In this document: positions 17,703 through 26,345 of the stretch, piece by piece
How the letters are laid out: each line of letters starts with the position of its first letter
Position numbering within the stretch: position 1 is the stretch's first letter
DNA from: Paraburkholderia ultramafica
GTDB lineage: Bacteria > Pseudomonadota > Gammaproteobacteria > Burkholderiales > Burkholderiaceae
NCBI RefSeq assembly: GCF_902859915.1
Contig: NZ_CADIKK010000003.1
Coordinates: 124,001 to 188,000 of the forward strand
Direction of reading: 5' to 3'
Length of the DNA stretch: 64,000 nt
The notes under the pieces: model-generated
Told to the model about the DNA's origin: nothing
Seen by the model: only the letters and a program-made list of their open reading frames with translations
The model's database searches: none
Position numbers and translations under genes: made by a program

Positions 17703-18704
17703 ATGGACCTAACCCTCATCTGGGCCGCGATCATCGCGCTCGGAATCCTTCTATATGTCGTGCTCGACGGCTTCGATCTCGGCACCGGCATCATCTATCC
17801 GTTCTTTCCCGACGCGCACGAACGTGACCTCATAATGGGCACACTTGCGCCGATTTGGGACGGCAATGAAACCTGGCTCGTACTTGGCGGTGCCGCGCTG
17901 TTCGGCGTGTTTCCGGTCGTTTACTCGGCGGTGCTGTCGGCGCTGTATCTGCCGCTCGTCTTCATGCTTGCGTGCCTGATTCTGCGCGGTGTCTCGCTCG
18001 AACTCCGCTCCAAATCGAGGCGTACGAAGAATCTGTGGGACCTTGCTTTTATCGGCGGCTCGGCGGGCGCGACGTTCTTTCAGGGCATCTCGCTTGGCGC
18101 ATACCTGCAAGGCATTCCGGCGCAAAACGGTGTGTTCGTGGGCGACGCGTTCGGCTGGCTCACGCCTTTCTCGATGCTGACGGGACTCGGGCTCGTTGCG
18201 ACCTACGCGCTGCTTGGCTGCTGCTGGCTTATCGCGAAGACCGAAGGCGATTTGCAACGCCGTCTGCATCGCATGGTCTGGCCGCTCACGCTCGTGCTGC
18301 TTGCCTTCATCGCACTGGTCAGCATCTGGACGCCGCTCCAGCAGCACAACGTCGCTGCACGGTGGTTCGAATCTGACTGGTTCGACCGAATGCTGCCGGC
18401 GCCGTTCCTCGTGGTGATCTGCGCAGTGCTGATGCGACGCGCTGCGCGAGTGCGACGTGATACGCAGCCTTTCGTACTTGCGCTTGCGCTCGTCGTACTC
18501 GGCTACGCGGGCTTGCTTGCGACAATCTGGCCGTACGCGATTCCCTCGAGCGTCACGCTCTGGCAGGCCGCGGCGCCGCATTCAACGCAGGTGTTCACAC
18601 TGGTGGGCGCCGTGGTGATTCTACCGATCATCTTCGCGTACTCGGCGTTTGGTTATTGGGTCTTCCGTGGCAAGGTGCGTCATGACGAACTTCACTATCA
18701 CTGA
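17703..18704 (+). CDS. cydB: Cytochrome bd-type quinol oxidase subunit II (CioB-like)
   Basis: The protein is 333 residues with eight to nine predicted membrane helices. The N-terminal LLYVVLDGFDLGTGIIYPF and the LAPIWDGNETWLVLGGAALF segment are the CydB signatures, and SVTLWQAAAP near the C-terminus is also typical. The ATG at 17703 follows a GAGG at about 17693. It pairs with subunit I to form the oxidase core and its last 23 bases overlap the start of the third small subunit gene, so the three genes are one operon. Confidence 0.95.
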   Translation: MDLTLIWAAIIALGILLYVVLDGFDLGTGIIYPFFPDAHERDLIMGTLAPIWDGNETWLVLGGAALFGVFPVVYSAVLSALYLPLVFMLACLILRGVSLELRSKSRRTKNLWDLAFIGGSAGATFFQGISLGAYLQGIPAQNGVFVGDAFGWLTPFSMLTGLGLVATYALLGCCWLIAKTEGDLQRRLHRMVWPLTLVLLAFIALVSIWTPLQQHNVAARWFESDWFDRMLPAPFLVVICAVLMRRAARVRRDTQPFVLALALVVLGYAGLLATIWPYAIPSSVTLWQAAAPHSTQVFTLVGAVVILPIIFAYSAFGYWVFRGKVRHDELHYH

Positions 18705-18840
18705 GCGGCGCGGGCGCGCTGCGCTGCCGGGTTGGGCGTGGTTCGTCATGCTCTGGTGTGTCGGCTGCGGTGGCGCGTTCGTGGTCGCCGAGGTCTTCAA
18801 GGTGTTTATGAACGTGACGCTGTTCGCCGTCATGAGGTGA
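18682..18840 (+). CDS. Small membrane subunit of cytochrome bd oxidase (CydX/DUF2474-like)
   Basis: A 52-residue protein starting inside the end of cydB. It has an N-terminal basic/aromatic stretch (TERRGRAALPGWAWF) and one membrane helix (about residues 17-45). Small single-helix proteins directly after cydB stabilise the haem site of bd oxidases; the cyanide-insensitive branch often carries a DUF2474 member in this place. The family match is by size, topology and location rather than by a strong motif. The choice of the ATG at 18682 rather than 18649 avoids a longer cydB overlap. Confidence 0.7.
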   Translation: MTNFTITERRGRAALPGWAWFVMLWCVGCGGAFVVAEVFKVFMNVTLFAVMR

Positions 18841-18954
18841 CGCACACGCAGCGGCCCGTGCCGTCAGGGCCTCGCCATGAGCTGCGCTTTACCTTCCGGG
18901 GCGTTGTCGCGCTCCGGTCTGTTACGCTCGCGTTTTGACTAGCGCGATACCGCA

Positions 18955-19180
18955 ATGAGCAAGCTGAAGGAAATGGACGGACTGTTCAACGGGCGCCACT
19001 TCGATCGCGAAGTCATTGTCCTGTGTGTGCGCTGGTACCTGCGTTACAAGCTCAGCCTTCGAGACCTTGTTCAAATGATGGCCGAGCGCGACCTGTCGCT
19101 GGCCCACACCACGATCATGCGCTGGGTTAAACGCTTCACGCCGGTCGCGGACGATACAAGCGGGATCCTCGAAAGCCGGC
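18955..19180 (+). pseudogene. IS6-family transposase, N-terminal remnant
   Basis: From the ATG at 18955 the protein begins like IS6/IS26-type transposases of Burkholderia: FNGRHFDREVIVLCVRWYLR, then YKLSLRDLVQMMAERDLSLAHTT and IMRWVKRF. After about residue 62 the similarity stops before the DDE catalytic domain (no SWRVDETY motif), and the frame ends at 19239 in unrelated sequence. It is therefore a dead fragment of about a quarter of the original gene. Confidence 0.85.
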
Positions 19181-19393
19181 GACAGTCAACCGCACGATCG
19201 CTTTTCGCGCGTTTCACACAACGTCACGACCAGCCATAAAGGGAATAAAGTGCCCAATGCTGGTTACGAACTGCAGCACAGCGTCAACGCTGCGCCCGGC
19301 GTTGGCCTGGACGTCAATCGGTGCGTAGGTCTGCTGGAATCCGCAGGTCTTGCGCAGAAGCAGGGCGGCCCAAAGTGAGTGAAAACCGAACCC

Positions 19394-19684
19394 CTATGCT
19401 TGCTCTGTTTCATGCCAATCATCGATCGCGGCCCGGGCCTTGTGCTCAAGTGCACTGACCGCCATTAGAGGATCAATCTTGGCCCTGGGAATAGATAGTT
19501 CGATGCCTGGGGGCGCGCCTTTCTTCGCGTCACCGTCGATACGTTCGATACGGGCATGGCATACCCACTGAACCCCATGCTCATCCGCCACAGCATCGGC
19601 AGTCACCTGAAATCCACGATGTTCGAAAGCCACAAATCCTCCGGAAACGTTACGAAGTACTGGTCCATCGACGGTCTCAAACAC
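19394..19684 (-). CDS. Small conserved hypothetical protein
   Basis: A 96-residue minus-strand protein with a coherent fold-like pattern: FVAFEHRGFQVTADAVADEH, VQWVCHARIERIDGD, then IPRAKIDPLMAVSALEHKAR and AIDDWHETEQA. The DPLMAVSALEH...AIDDWH end is reminiscent of small Burkholderiales proteins of unknown function. There is no signal peptide, membrane helix or metal motif. It sits between two transposase remnants, so it may be cargo or a survivor of a rearrangement. No function is claimed. The start could be internal (a GTG about 17 codons in). Confidence 0.5.
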   Translation of the reverse strand: MFETVDGPVLRNVSGGFVAFEHRGFQVTADAVADEHGVQWVCHARIERIDGDAKKGAPPGIELSIPRAKIDPLMAVSALEHKARAAIDDWHETEQA

Positions 19685-20171
19685 GCGTCCCGGTGACTGG
19701 GTTAGCCGTCGAGCGCTTCGCGGTAGTCGATCCGTGTGCGACTTTACTTGCGCAAGTCACAAGCTCGTTCCGCCCCGCCGTTACCGCGAATGGAGTAGTA
19801 GTACGACGGGAAGACCGAATGAGGAGACCCGTGTCGCGCCAGCCAGCGCCATGGCCCGTCGTGAGACGTATTATCTGGGATGCTGCGCGTGCCGTCACGC
19901 TCCATTCAAGCAAATAGTGATCTCAGGAATGGGAACAATCTTCTGCTGTCTGCGCGACATGAGAGCGGCCGGCAGCTGTTCAACTGGTTGCGGGTCTCGA
20001 TCGTGGTCGGCGGCGGCACGGCTGAACGAGCCTATGGGACTGGATGAATGGCGGTGACCAGGTGTTTGATGCGAAGATGCATGTCGTTTCGCGAAGGTTT
20101 CTGCATGGTAAGGACGAACGCAATCGCGGTGCGATGCGCCTGATGGAAAACATGGGTGGTCGGGCGCGTGT
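19685..20171. other. Intergenic stretch between transposase remnants
   Basis: I see no gene with family-like sequence on either strand over about 490 bases. Base composition is more even than in the core half of the window. It is probably scrambled leftover sequence from insertions and deletions. Confidence 0.35.
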
Positions 20172-20430
20172 TCAGTTCCGGCGGTAGTGCCGCAGGTTGA
20201 TCATCGTATAGGCGAGCGTTTTCAACGCATAGTGCAACTGACCGATCCGCTCGAAGCGAAGCAGCAGTCGCCGAAACTTATCCTCCCCGGCGAAGACGCG
20301 CTCAATGGTCCGAAAACGCTGTGCAACGCCAGTGTCGGTGCTGGTCCGCGCCGACCCCTGCTCAGATGCGGCAAGACAAACTGCTCGGACTGCTCAAGAC
20401 TCAATTTCGTTGGTATCGCTCGCCTGCATT
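20172..20430 (-). pseudogene. IS5-family transposase with large internal deletion
   Basis: The minus strand starts with TKLSLEQSEQFVLPHLSRGR followed by RGPAPTLALH, the N-terminus of an IS5-group transposase, then shifts frame and continues with IERVFAGEDKFRRLLLRFER, IGQLHYALKTLAYTMINLRH and the stop at 20172, its normal C-terminus. About 200 central codons, including the catalytic DDE residues, are missing, with the join near 20310. Both ends of the same gene being present shows one internal deletion rather than truncation. Confidence 0.85.
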
Positions 20431-20578
20431 GACTGGCCGCCATCCGTAACATCCACAAATCCGGACTATGACCGATCCGGATGCGCCGATTGCCAGATCC
20501 AGTCGTGATGCGGCTTGCAGACAAATTTAGCCGCATCAGAAAACCCGCAACTAGTTGAACAGTATCAAGGGCAAGTGG

Positions 20579-22180
20579 TCACTGCGGAGCCGATCCAACA
20601 GTTGCGGTATCGGCGGCTTTCAGTGGCACGGATTCAGCGTGCTCCACAGCGGATGGAACCGCTGGGAAGGCCGTCTCCCAACCACCGCCGAGGGCCTTAT
20701 AGAGGGTGACGAGATTGACTGCAGCGCTTGCTTGACTCTGCGCCAGATCGCTTTCGGCGTTCAGCAGGTCTTTCTGCACCGCGAGCACGTTGAGGAAATC
20801 AATGGCACCCTCGCGATACCGTTGCTGCGCGACCGCGAGCGCGAGCTGGTCCTGCTGCACCACCTCCTTCAAGTGGTCACGGCGGCGCTGCTCGGCATCG
20901 TAGGCGGACAGTGCGTCATCCACTTCATGCCAGGCCTGCAACACCGTACGCTGGAAGACGATCGCCGCTTCCTGTTGCTGAGCCTTGCGCAAGTGGAGCG
21001 TGCCCTTGAGTCTTCCGCCCTGGAAAATGGGCAGCGAGATGGAAGGACCGAGGACGAACTGATGTGACGCCCAGTCGCCCAGGCTGGAAAGCTCGAGCGA
21101 CTGAAAGCCAAGGCTGCCCGTAAGCGAGATCTGAGGATAGAAATCAGCCTGCGCGACGCCAATCTCAGCAGTCGCGGCGTGCAGTTGTGCTTCCGCCCGC
21201 CGGATATCGGGGCGCCGTCGCACCAGTTCCGACGGAAAGCCGATCGGCGCGCGGGCCGGCAGCGACGGAATATCGCGCGCGTCCGCCAACGTCTGTCCGA
21301 GCGCACCGGGTTCTTCGCCGAGCAGGAAGCTCAGTGCATTGATTAGCGCATCGCGGCGCGTCTGCAGCGGCGGCAGCCGCGCTTCGATCGATGCAACCTG
21401 CGCCGACGCGTTGGCGACATCGAGATTGGTCGTAACGCCCTCGGTCAGCCGCAGTCGCGTCAGCTTGACAGTGTCGCGGGCGAGCGCGAGATTCTTGTTC
21501 GTGATGTCAAGCAGGGTCTGCGTGGCGCGCAGCGCGATATAGTCGCGGGCAAGCTCGGCTTGCGCGGAGAGCAAGACAGCGCGGCGGTCCTCAACCGATG
21601 CCTGCATGGCCGCGTTCGCTGCTTCCACGCCGCGCCGTGCATGTCCCCACAGGTCCAACTCCCAAGACGCATCGAAGCCGTACTGCCACAGGTCGTAGGG
21701 CGGCGATCCGCTCGTGCCGGGCAAGCTCGAGACACCGAATGCGGTGTCGCCACTCGCGGATTCGGGCTGTGCCCCGACAGGATTGACGCCCAGCAGCGAA
21801 ACAATGCCATTCGGGCTCGCCTGCTCGCGGTTGTAGGACGCAGCACCGCCTATCGTCGGATATTGCTCCGCAGCCGCGATGCGCAACCCCGCACGGCTCT
21901 CCAGGAGCCGCGCAGAGGCGGCCTGAACGTCAAGATTGTCGGTCGCGAGCCGCGATTCCAACGCGACCAGTTCAGAGTCGCCCAGCAGGGCCCACCACTC
22001 TGGCGCGAGCGTTGCCTCTACGGGTTGGCTCGGCGCCTGGGCGTGGTTGGCGCGGGTGAAATCATTTGGTGCTGCAACATTGGGCCGCTGGAAGTTCGGT
22101 CCGACCGTGCAGCCGGCAAGCATGGCAGCCGACAGCAGGACGAGCAGAACGGGCCGAATGGAAAGTGCGCGCGCCGTCAA
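20579..22180 (-). CDS. Outer-membrane efflux lipoprotein (OprM/NodT family)
   Basis: The protein is 533 residues. A lipoprotein signal (LSAAMLAGC, Cys about 24) is followed by TVGPNFQRP, the classic OprM/NodT N-terminus. Two TolC-type repeats follow, including YDLWQYGFDASWELDLWGHARR, LRLTEGVTTNLDVANA and PDIRRAEAQLHAATAEIGVAQADFYPQISLTG. It forms the trimeric outer-membrane channel for the pump encoded just upstream. Its start overlaps the adaptor stop by four bases (ATGA), so it is the last gene of a three-gene operon. The C-terminal tail after about residue 495 is low in conservation, as usual. Confidence 0.95.
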   Translation of the reverse strand: MTARALSIRPVLLVLLSAAMLAGCTVGPNFQRPNVAAPNDFTRANHAQAPSQPVEATLAPEWWALLGDSELVALESRLATDNLDVQAASARLLESRAGLRIAAAEQYPTIGGAASYNREQASPNGIVSLLGVNPVGAQPESASGDTAFGVSSLPGTSGSPPYDLWQYGFDASWELDLWGHARRGVEAANAAMQASVEDRRAVLLSAQAELARDYIALRATQTLLDITNKNLALARDTVKLTRLRLTEGVTTNLDVANASAQVASIEARLPPLQTRRDALINALSFLLGEEPGALGQTLADARDIPSLPARAPIGFPSELVRRRPDIRRAEAQLHAATAEIGVAQADFYPQISLTGSLGFQSLELSSLGDWASHQFVLGPSISLPIFQGGRLKGTLHLRKAQQQEAAIVFQRTVLQAWHEVDDALSAYDAEQRRRDHLKEVVQQDQLALAVAQQRYREGAIDFLNVLAVQKDLLNAESDLAQSQASAAVNLVTLYKALGGGWETAFPAVPSAVEHAESVPLKAADTATVGSAPQ

Positions 22181-23250
22181 TTTGTCCCCGTCCCTTCTAC
22201 CGATGTGTCACTTGCGGCGACATTGACCGTCGGCTCGACCGAAAGACCCACACGCAATCGGGCTGCCTCGGGTTGTCCACGATCGAGGGTAATCTTGACC
22301 GGCAGGCGTTGGACGATCTTGGTGAAGTTGCCAGTCGCGTTGTCCGGCGCAATCGGCGCGAACGCGACGCCTGTCGCCGGCGCAAGGCTATCGACATGGC
22401 CCTTCAGGACAAGGCCCGGAAAGCTGTCCACGGTGATCCGCGCCGGCTGATGCGGGCGCATACGGGCAAGCTGATTCTCCTGAAAGTTGGCGATGACATA
22501 GGCTTGCGACAGCGGCACCACTGCCAGCAACGGCGAGCCCGCGCCAACGATTGCGCCAACGCGAATCGAACGCTGACCGACCATACCGTCTATCGGCGCG
22601 CGGATTTCCGTATAGGAGAGGTTGAGCTTCGCCTGATCGAGCGCGGCCTGGGCGCGCGCCAACGCACCGAGCGCCTTGTCGCGCCCCGCACGCAGAATAT
22701 CAAGCTCCTGCCGGGCAGCGAGCAGCGCAGCACGGTCGCGATCCTGGCCAGCCTGCTGCTCATCGAGCGCGGTCACGGCGTGCTGCTGCTCCTCCATCGT
22801 CCCGGCACCGCCCGCGGAGAGATCTCGGTAGCGCGTGGCGTTGGCACGCGCGAAGCCGATGGCGGCCTCGTCGGAGTGCAAGGTCGCTTGCGCCTGTGCG
22901 ACGAGCGCAGGATGCTGCGCAATCTTCGCATCAAAATCACTCACCGCGGCCATCGCTACCGTCAGGTCGCCCTGCGCGCTGGCAAGGGCGGCGCGATAGT
23001 CCCGGTCATCGATACGGGCTAGAAGCTGGCCCGCTTTCACCAGCTGGTTGTCGTCGACCAGTACTTCGGCAATCTGGCCGGGCACACGCGGCGCAACGAG
23101 CGTGTAATCGGCGCTGACATAGGCGTCGTTTGTCGTCTCGGCGCCGGGTTTGGAGAGCAGCTTTGTGCCACCCCAGCCGCAGCCGGCTAGTAGCAGGGCT
23201 AAGGCCCCTAGCAGGACCGGCTTGCGGGATGCTTGAACAGGTAATGACAT
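22177..23250 (-). CDS. HlyD/EmrA-family periplasmic adaptor (membrane fusion protein)
   Basis: The protein is 357 residues. N-terminal segment LLGALALLLAGCGWGG contains a lipobox-like LLAGC, so it may be lipid anchored rather than membrane spanning as in EmrA. Then TTNDAYVSADYTLVAPRVPGQI and VDDNQLVKAGQLLARIDDRDYRAAL form the first lipoyl half, a coiled-coil hairpin spans about 85-190, and YTEIRAPIDGMVGQRSIRVGA with a beta-barrel closes the protein. It links the MFS pump to the outer-membrane channel. It lies 11 bp after the pump gene. Confidence 0.94.
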   Translation of the reverse strand: MSLPVQASRKPVLLGALALLLAGCGWGGTKLLSKPGAETTNDAYVSADYTLVAPRVPGQIAEVLVDDNQLVKAGQLLARIDDRDYRAALASAQGDLTVAMAAVSDFDAKIAQHPALVAQAQATLHSDEAAIGFARANATRYRDLSAGGAGTMEEQQHAVTALDEQQAGQDRDRAALLAARQELDILRAGRDKALGALARAQAALDQAKLNLSYTEIRAPIDGMVGQRSIRVGAIVGAGSPLLAVVPLSQAYVIANFQENQLARMRPHQPARITVDSFPGLVLKGHVDSLAPATGVAFAPIAPDNATGNFTKIVQRLPVKITLDRGQPEAARLRVGLSVEPTVNVAASDTSVEGTGTN

Positions 23251-23261
23251 TTTCGATGCGT

Positions 23262-24863
23262 TCAGCGGGAAGTTGTCTGGGTGGGCGCGCGCGGCGGACG
23301 AACGCGCACAGGCACAATGGGAACGAGCAGCACAAGGGCGGCGACAATGGCCGCCATGACGAGATAGAGGTCCGCCGACATGAGCACGACCGCCTGCTCG
23401 TGAATCCGCCCGGCCAGGTCGGCAAACGTCCCCGTGCGATCGGCGGCTTGTCCGATGATCAAGGGTTCACCGCCCAGCCGGTCGACAAGCATCGCGGAGT
23501 GGTAGTGTTCGCGCGCGGTGCCAAGCCCTTCCACCAGGCCGGTGCCGATCGCCGCGGCAAAGCCCTTCACCATGTTGAACATGGCCGACGCGAATGGGCC
23601 CTCAGTTGGCGGCAAGCCGGTAGTCGTTTGCATGAGCAGCGGAATCACGGCCATCGGTTCGCCGACCGTCAGAAGCGTCTGGAGCAGGTAGAAGTTCTCG
23701 CGCACCCAGTCTGAGGTCATGAAGCTGCCGAGGACGCAAGAAGCCGCCATGAGGGTCAGGCCAAGCCCCAGCACCCAGCGGCAATCGACGCGTTCGATGT
23801 TGAGGATCGCAGCTGTAACCGGCAACGCGATGAGCTGCGGCAGGGCAACGACGAGCGCCAGCGGCGCGATCTGCAGCGGTCGATAGCCGCGCACCTCGGC
23901 GAGATAGTCGCTGGGGATGACTGCCACGCCCAACAGAACCACTAGCACTCCGGCAAGCGTGACCAGCGAATGCGTGAAATTGCGTTTTGCCAACATCCGC
24001 AGCTTGAAAAAAGGCAGCGGATGCGACCACTCGTTCAACAGGAACAGGCAGAACAGCAGGCCTCCTCCACCGAGCAACACGCAGATCAGCGGCGAGTTCA
24101 GCCAATCCAGCCGGTCGCCCTGGTACAGCCCGATCACCAGCATCGAGATGGCAGGAAAACCGGTCAGCAAGCCAACCCAGTTGAACGAGCGAATCCGTTC
24201 CAGCCTCAGCGGATCTTGCGGCAGGCCATAGGCGATGGCCGCACTGCTCACGAGGCAAAGCGGCACCACCTGCCAGAACACCATGCGCCAATTGACGTAT
24301 TCGGTCCACAAAGCGGCTAACGGCGTGCCCAGGTTGGGTCCGAACGTAGCGGTGAGCGCATAGCCGGCGAGTCCATAAAGTTTGATGTTGGGCGGCAGGT
24401 AGCGCAGCGCCGCCGTCATCAGCATGGGCGGCAGGCACCCCCCGGCGAGACCCTGCAGCGCCCTCAGGACAGCAAGCGTCTCGACATTGGCGGCGAACGG
24501 GCAAAGGAGGCCCAATAGTGCGAACATGAGCGTCGCGCCGATGGTGAAACGTCTCAGCGAGAAGGTGACCGAGCACCAGGGCGCGAACGCCATGGCGGAG
24601 ACGTTGGTGGCCTCAAAGAGAGCCGTCAGCCAGGTTCCCTCGTCGTGGCCGATTGAGAGTGCGCCGCGCACGTCGGTCATTGCCACATCGGTGACGTGTT
24701 CGTTCAGCCCGGCCGTTAGCGAAGTGAGCAGCATGCCCAGCAGTCCGATCGCAATCCGTAGCCCGAAAGCGGGTGGCGTAGGCGGAGCAGGCGGCGGGGG
24801 AGGAGCAGGCGCCACGGGGATCCGCTGGCTCGGCGCGGGTGCCAGAACTTCGGCAGTCGTCAT
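23262..24863 (-). CDS. DHA2-family MFS multidrug exporter (EmrB-like)
   Basis: The protein is 533 residues from the ATG at 24863, with about 14 predicted membrane helices. The N-terminus has a proline/alanine-rich cytosolic stretch (about residues 8-30). Family features: TALFEATNVSAMAFAPWCSV, RALQGLAGGCLPPMLMTAAL (motif C-like) and ALWTEYVNWRMVFWQVVPL, the EmrB/QacA hallmark. It exports drugs or toxic organics by proton antiport and works with the downstream adaptor and channel. An AraC gene is divergent and probably controls it. An earlier ATG at 24914 exists but gives a non-family N-terminus. Confidence 0.93.
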   Translation of the reverse strand: MTTAEVLAPAPSQRIPVAPAPPPPPAPPTPPAFGLRIAIGLLGMLLTSLTAGLNEHVTDVAMTDVRGALSIGHDEGTWLTALFEATNVSAMAFAPWCSVTFSLRRFTIGATLMFALLGLLCPFAANVETLAVLRALQGLAGGCLPPMLMTAALRYLPPNIKLYGLAGYALTATFGPNLGTPLAALWTEYVNWRMVFWQVVPLCLVSSAAIAYGLPQDPLRLERIRSFNWVGLLTGFPAISMLVIGLYQGDRLDWLNSPLICVLLGGGGLLFCLFLLNEWSHPLPFFKLRMLAKRNFTHSLVTLAGVLVVLLGVAVIPSDYLAEVRGYRPLQIAPLALVVALPQLIALPVTAAILNIERVDCRWVLGLGLTLMAASCVLGSFMTSDWVRENFYLLQTLLTVGEPMAVIPLLMQTTTGLPPTEGPFASAMFNMVKGFAAAIGTGLVEGLGTAREHYHSAMLVDRLGGEPLIIGQAADRTGTFADLAGRIHEQAVVLMSADLYLVMAAIVAALVLLVPIVPVRVRPPRAPTQTTSR

Positions 24864-24916
24864 GCTGATGGAGCAGTAAACGCGCACGAAACCGGGGAGG
24901 CCACGCTTCGGCAAAC

Positions 24917-24956
24917 GCCCATAGGGCCGCCGGTGGGGCTGACCGCTGCTATGGGC
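24917..24956. promoter_or_regulatory. Inverted repeat upstream of the efflux operon
   Basis: GCCCATAG (24917-24924) and CTATGGGC (24949-24956) form a perfect 8-bp inverted repeat with a 24-base spacer, 53 bases upstream of the pump start. It could be an operator or a leader hairpin. No T-tract follows. Confidence 0.35.
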
Positions 24957-25051
24957 CCGGCGCCGACGCAGACTGGCTTGGACAGGGACCAGCGGGTGGC
25001 GAACAAATATCGACGCGGACTCGGCACGGCTTACGCTCAGCGTGTGTAGTG

Positions 25052-25154
25052 GATTACCCTTAATCTAGCAATTCCAGCTTTGGCCATGTCGCTAAAAATT
25101 GCCAATGTTCGTCGCAATACGGACAACCCTCCAACGATTTATTACCCCGGTAAT
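25052..25154. promoter_or_regulatory. Two related near-palindromes between efflux operon and AraC gene
   Basis: GATTA-CCCT-TAATC at 25052-25065 and ATTACC-CC-GGTAAT (followed by C) at 25141-25154 share ATTACCC and TAATC. The second lies about 32 bases before the AraC start. Their repetition in a divergent promoter region fits binding sites for the divergent regulator. Confidence 0.45.
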
Positions 25155-25185
25155 CTGACTTCGGAATAGCTACATTCGTCGCACT

Positions 25186-25962
25186 ATGGAAAGTTTTCGT
25201 ACCACCGAGGATTGCCACCGCTCGCCCCGCGCGGTTGCGGCTCTGGCAAGCGATTATCCGCATGACTATTACATCGCGCCGCACCGCCACCTACGTGCGC
25301 AACTGATTCATGCACTGACCGGTGTGATGACGGTCATGAGCGAACACGGGAGTTGGGTCGTGCCGACGGGACGCGCCGTGTGGATGCCGGCCGGGTCGGA
25401 CCATGCAGTGCGGTTTTTCGGCGACGTCAGCATGCGTACGGTCTTTGTGGCCATTGACGCCCGCCCCAGCCTCCCGGGCGGCTGCGAGGTCATCGAAGTG
25501 TCGCCGTTTCTGCGCGAGGCAATCGTCGCCGCGACACGCGTACCGCTCGACTACGAGCTTGGCGGTAGGGATCACCGTGTCATGGAGCTGATTCTCGACG
25601 AGCTCGAGGCAGCGCCACGGCTGCAGTTGCATGTGCCTATGCCTCGAGACCCGCGGCTCATTCGCCTGTGCGAGCAACTGATCGCAAGCCCTTCCGGACC
25701 GGTGACACTCGCAGATCTTGCCGCTGGGATCAACGTCAGCGAGCGAACGCTCGCCCGCCTGTTCCATCGCGAACTCGGGATGAGCTTCGGGCAGTGGCTG
25801 CGCCGCATGCGCCTGTTGCTAAGCCTGCCGCGACTCGCGGCGGGCGTGTCGGTGTTGCAGGTCGCGCTGGAGCATGGCTATGACAGTCCCAGCGCCTACT
25901 CCGCGATGTTCCGGCGCACGCTCGGGATCGCGCCGACCGATTATCTGAACGGGTCGAAATGA
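25186..25962 (+). CDS. AraC-family regulator with N-terminal cupin domain
   Basis: The protein is 258 residues. The cupin-like sensor domain contains YYIAPHRHLRAQLIHALTGV and PTGRAVWMPAGSDHAVRFF; the C-terminal double helix-turn-helix (about 160-255) contains VTLADLAAGINVSERTLARLFHREL and VSVLQVALEHGYDSPSAYSAMFRRTLGIAP. This layout is that of NimR/YdfD-like regulators that control adjacent MFS exporters. It is divergent from the MFS-adaptor-channel operon, so control of that operon is the natural reading. Ligand unknown. Confidence 0.93.
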   Translation: MESFRTTEDCHRSPRAVAALASDYPHDYYIAPHRHLRAQLIHALTGVMTVMSEHGSWVVPTGRAVWMPAGSDHAVRFFGDVSMRTVFVAIDARPSLPGGCEVIEVSPFLREAIVAATRVPLDYELGGRDHRVMELILDELEAAPRLQLHVPMPRDPRLIRLCEQLIASPSGPVTLADLAAGINVSERTLARLFHRELGMSFGQWLRRMRLLLSLPRLAAGVSVLQVALEHGYDSPSAYSAMFRRTLGIAPTDYLNGSK

Positions 25963-26345
25963 ATGAATCGGGGATGCCCGGGCGTACTGGAAGTATCGCC
26001 AGGGCGGCCGGATGCTGATTTGCGATGGTTAGGGCTCTGTCAAGTTGATGTGCGTAGACTACTTGTTTGGCTCAAGAGTAGTTATCCTTATCAGTAGATT
26101 TTCTCGACTGCGGCGGTGACAGTCCAACGGGAGCGATGTCCGCGAAATCCACCACTGTCACGAAGCTGGATCCGACGAACGACGCCTCTCCGGCGCGCCC
26201 GGTCAAACTGGGGCGCGCCGCGATGATAGGGCCACGCGAAAATATCTTCGATTGGTGTATCAACTGGGCCAACAACCGCCATCCGGGTTACTACGGGATG
26301 GGGTACACCGCCACCGCATAGGCGTGCTGGCTGACATACCTTGTG
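25963..26345. other. 383-bp intergenic stretch
   Basis: Nothing convincing is seen. A plus-strand frame at 26136-26321 (61 codons, ending NNRHPGYYGMGYTATA) has no family resemblance that I recognise and no clear ribosome site. It may be random or a fragment. Confidence 0.3.

Noticed and set aside
17751..18581. 276-codon frame antisense to cydB
   Set aside because: Highly charged Arg/Glu/His shadow of a membrane protein gene.
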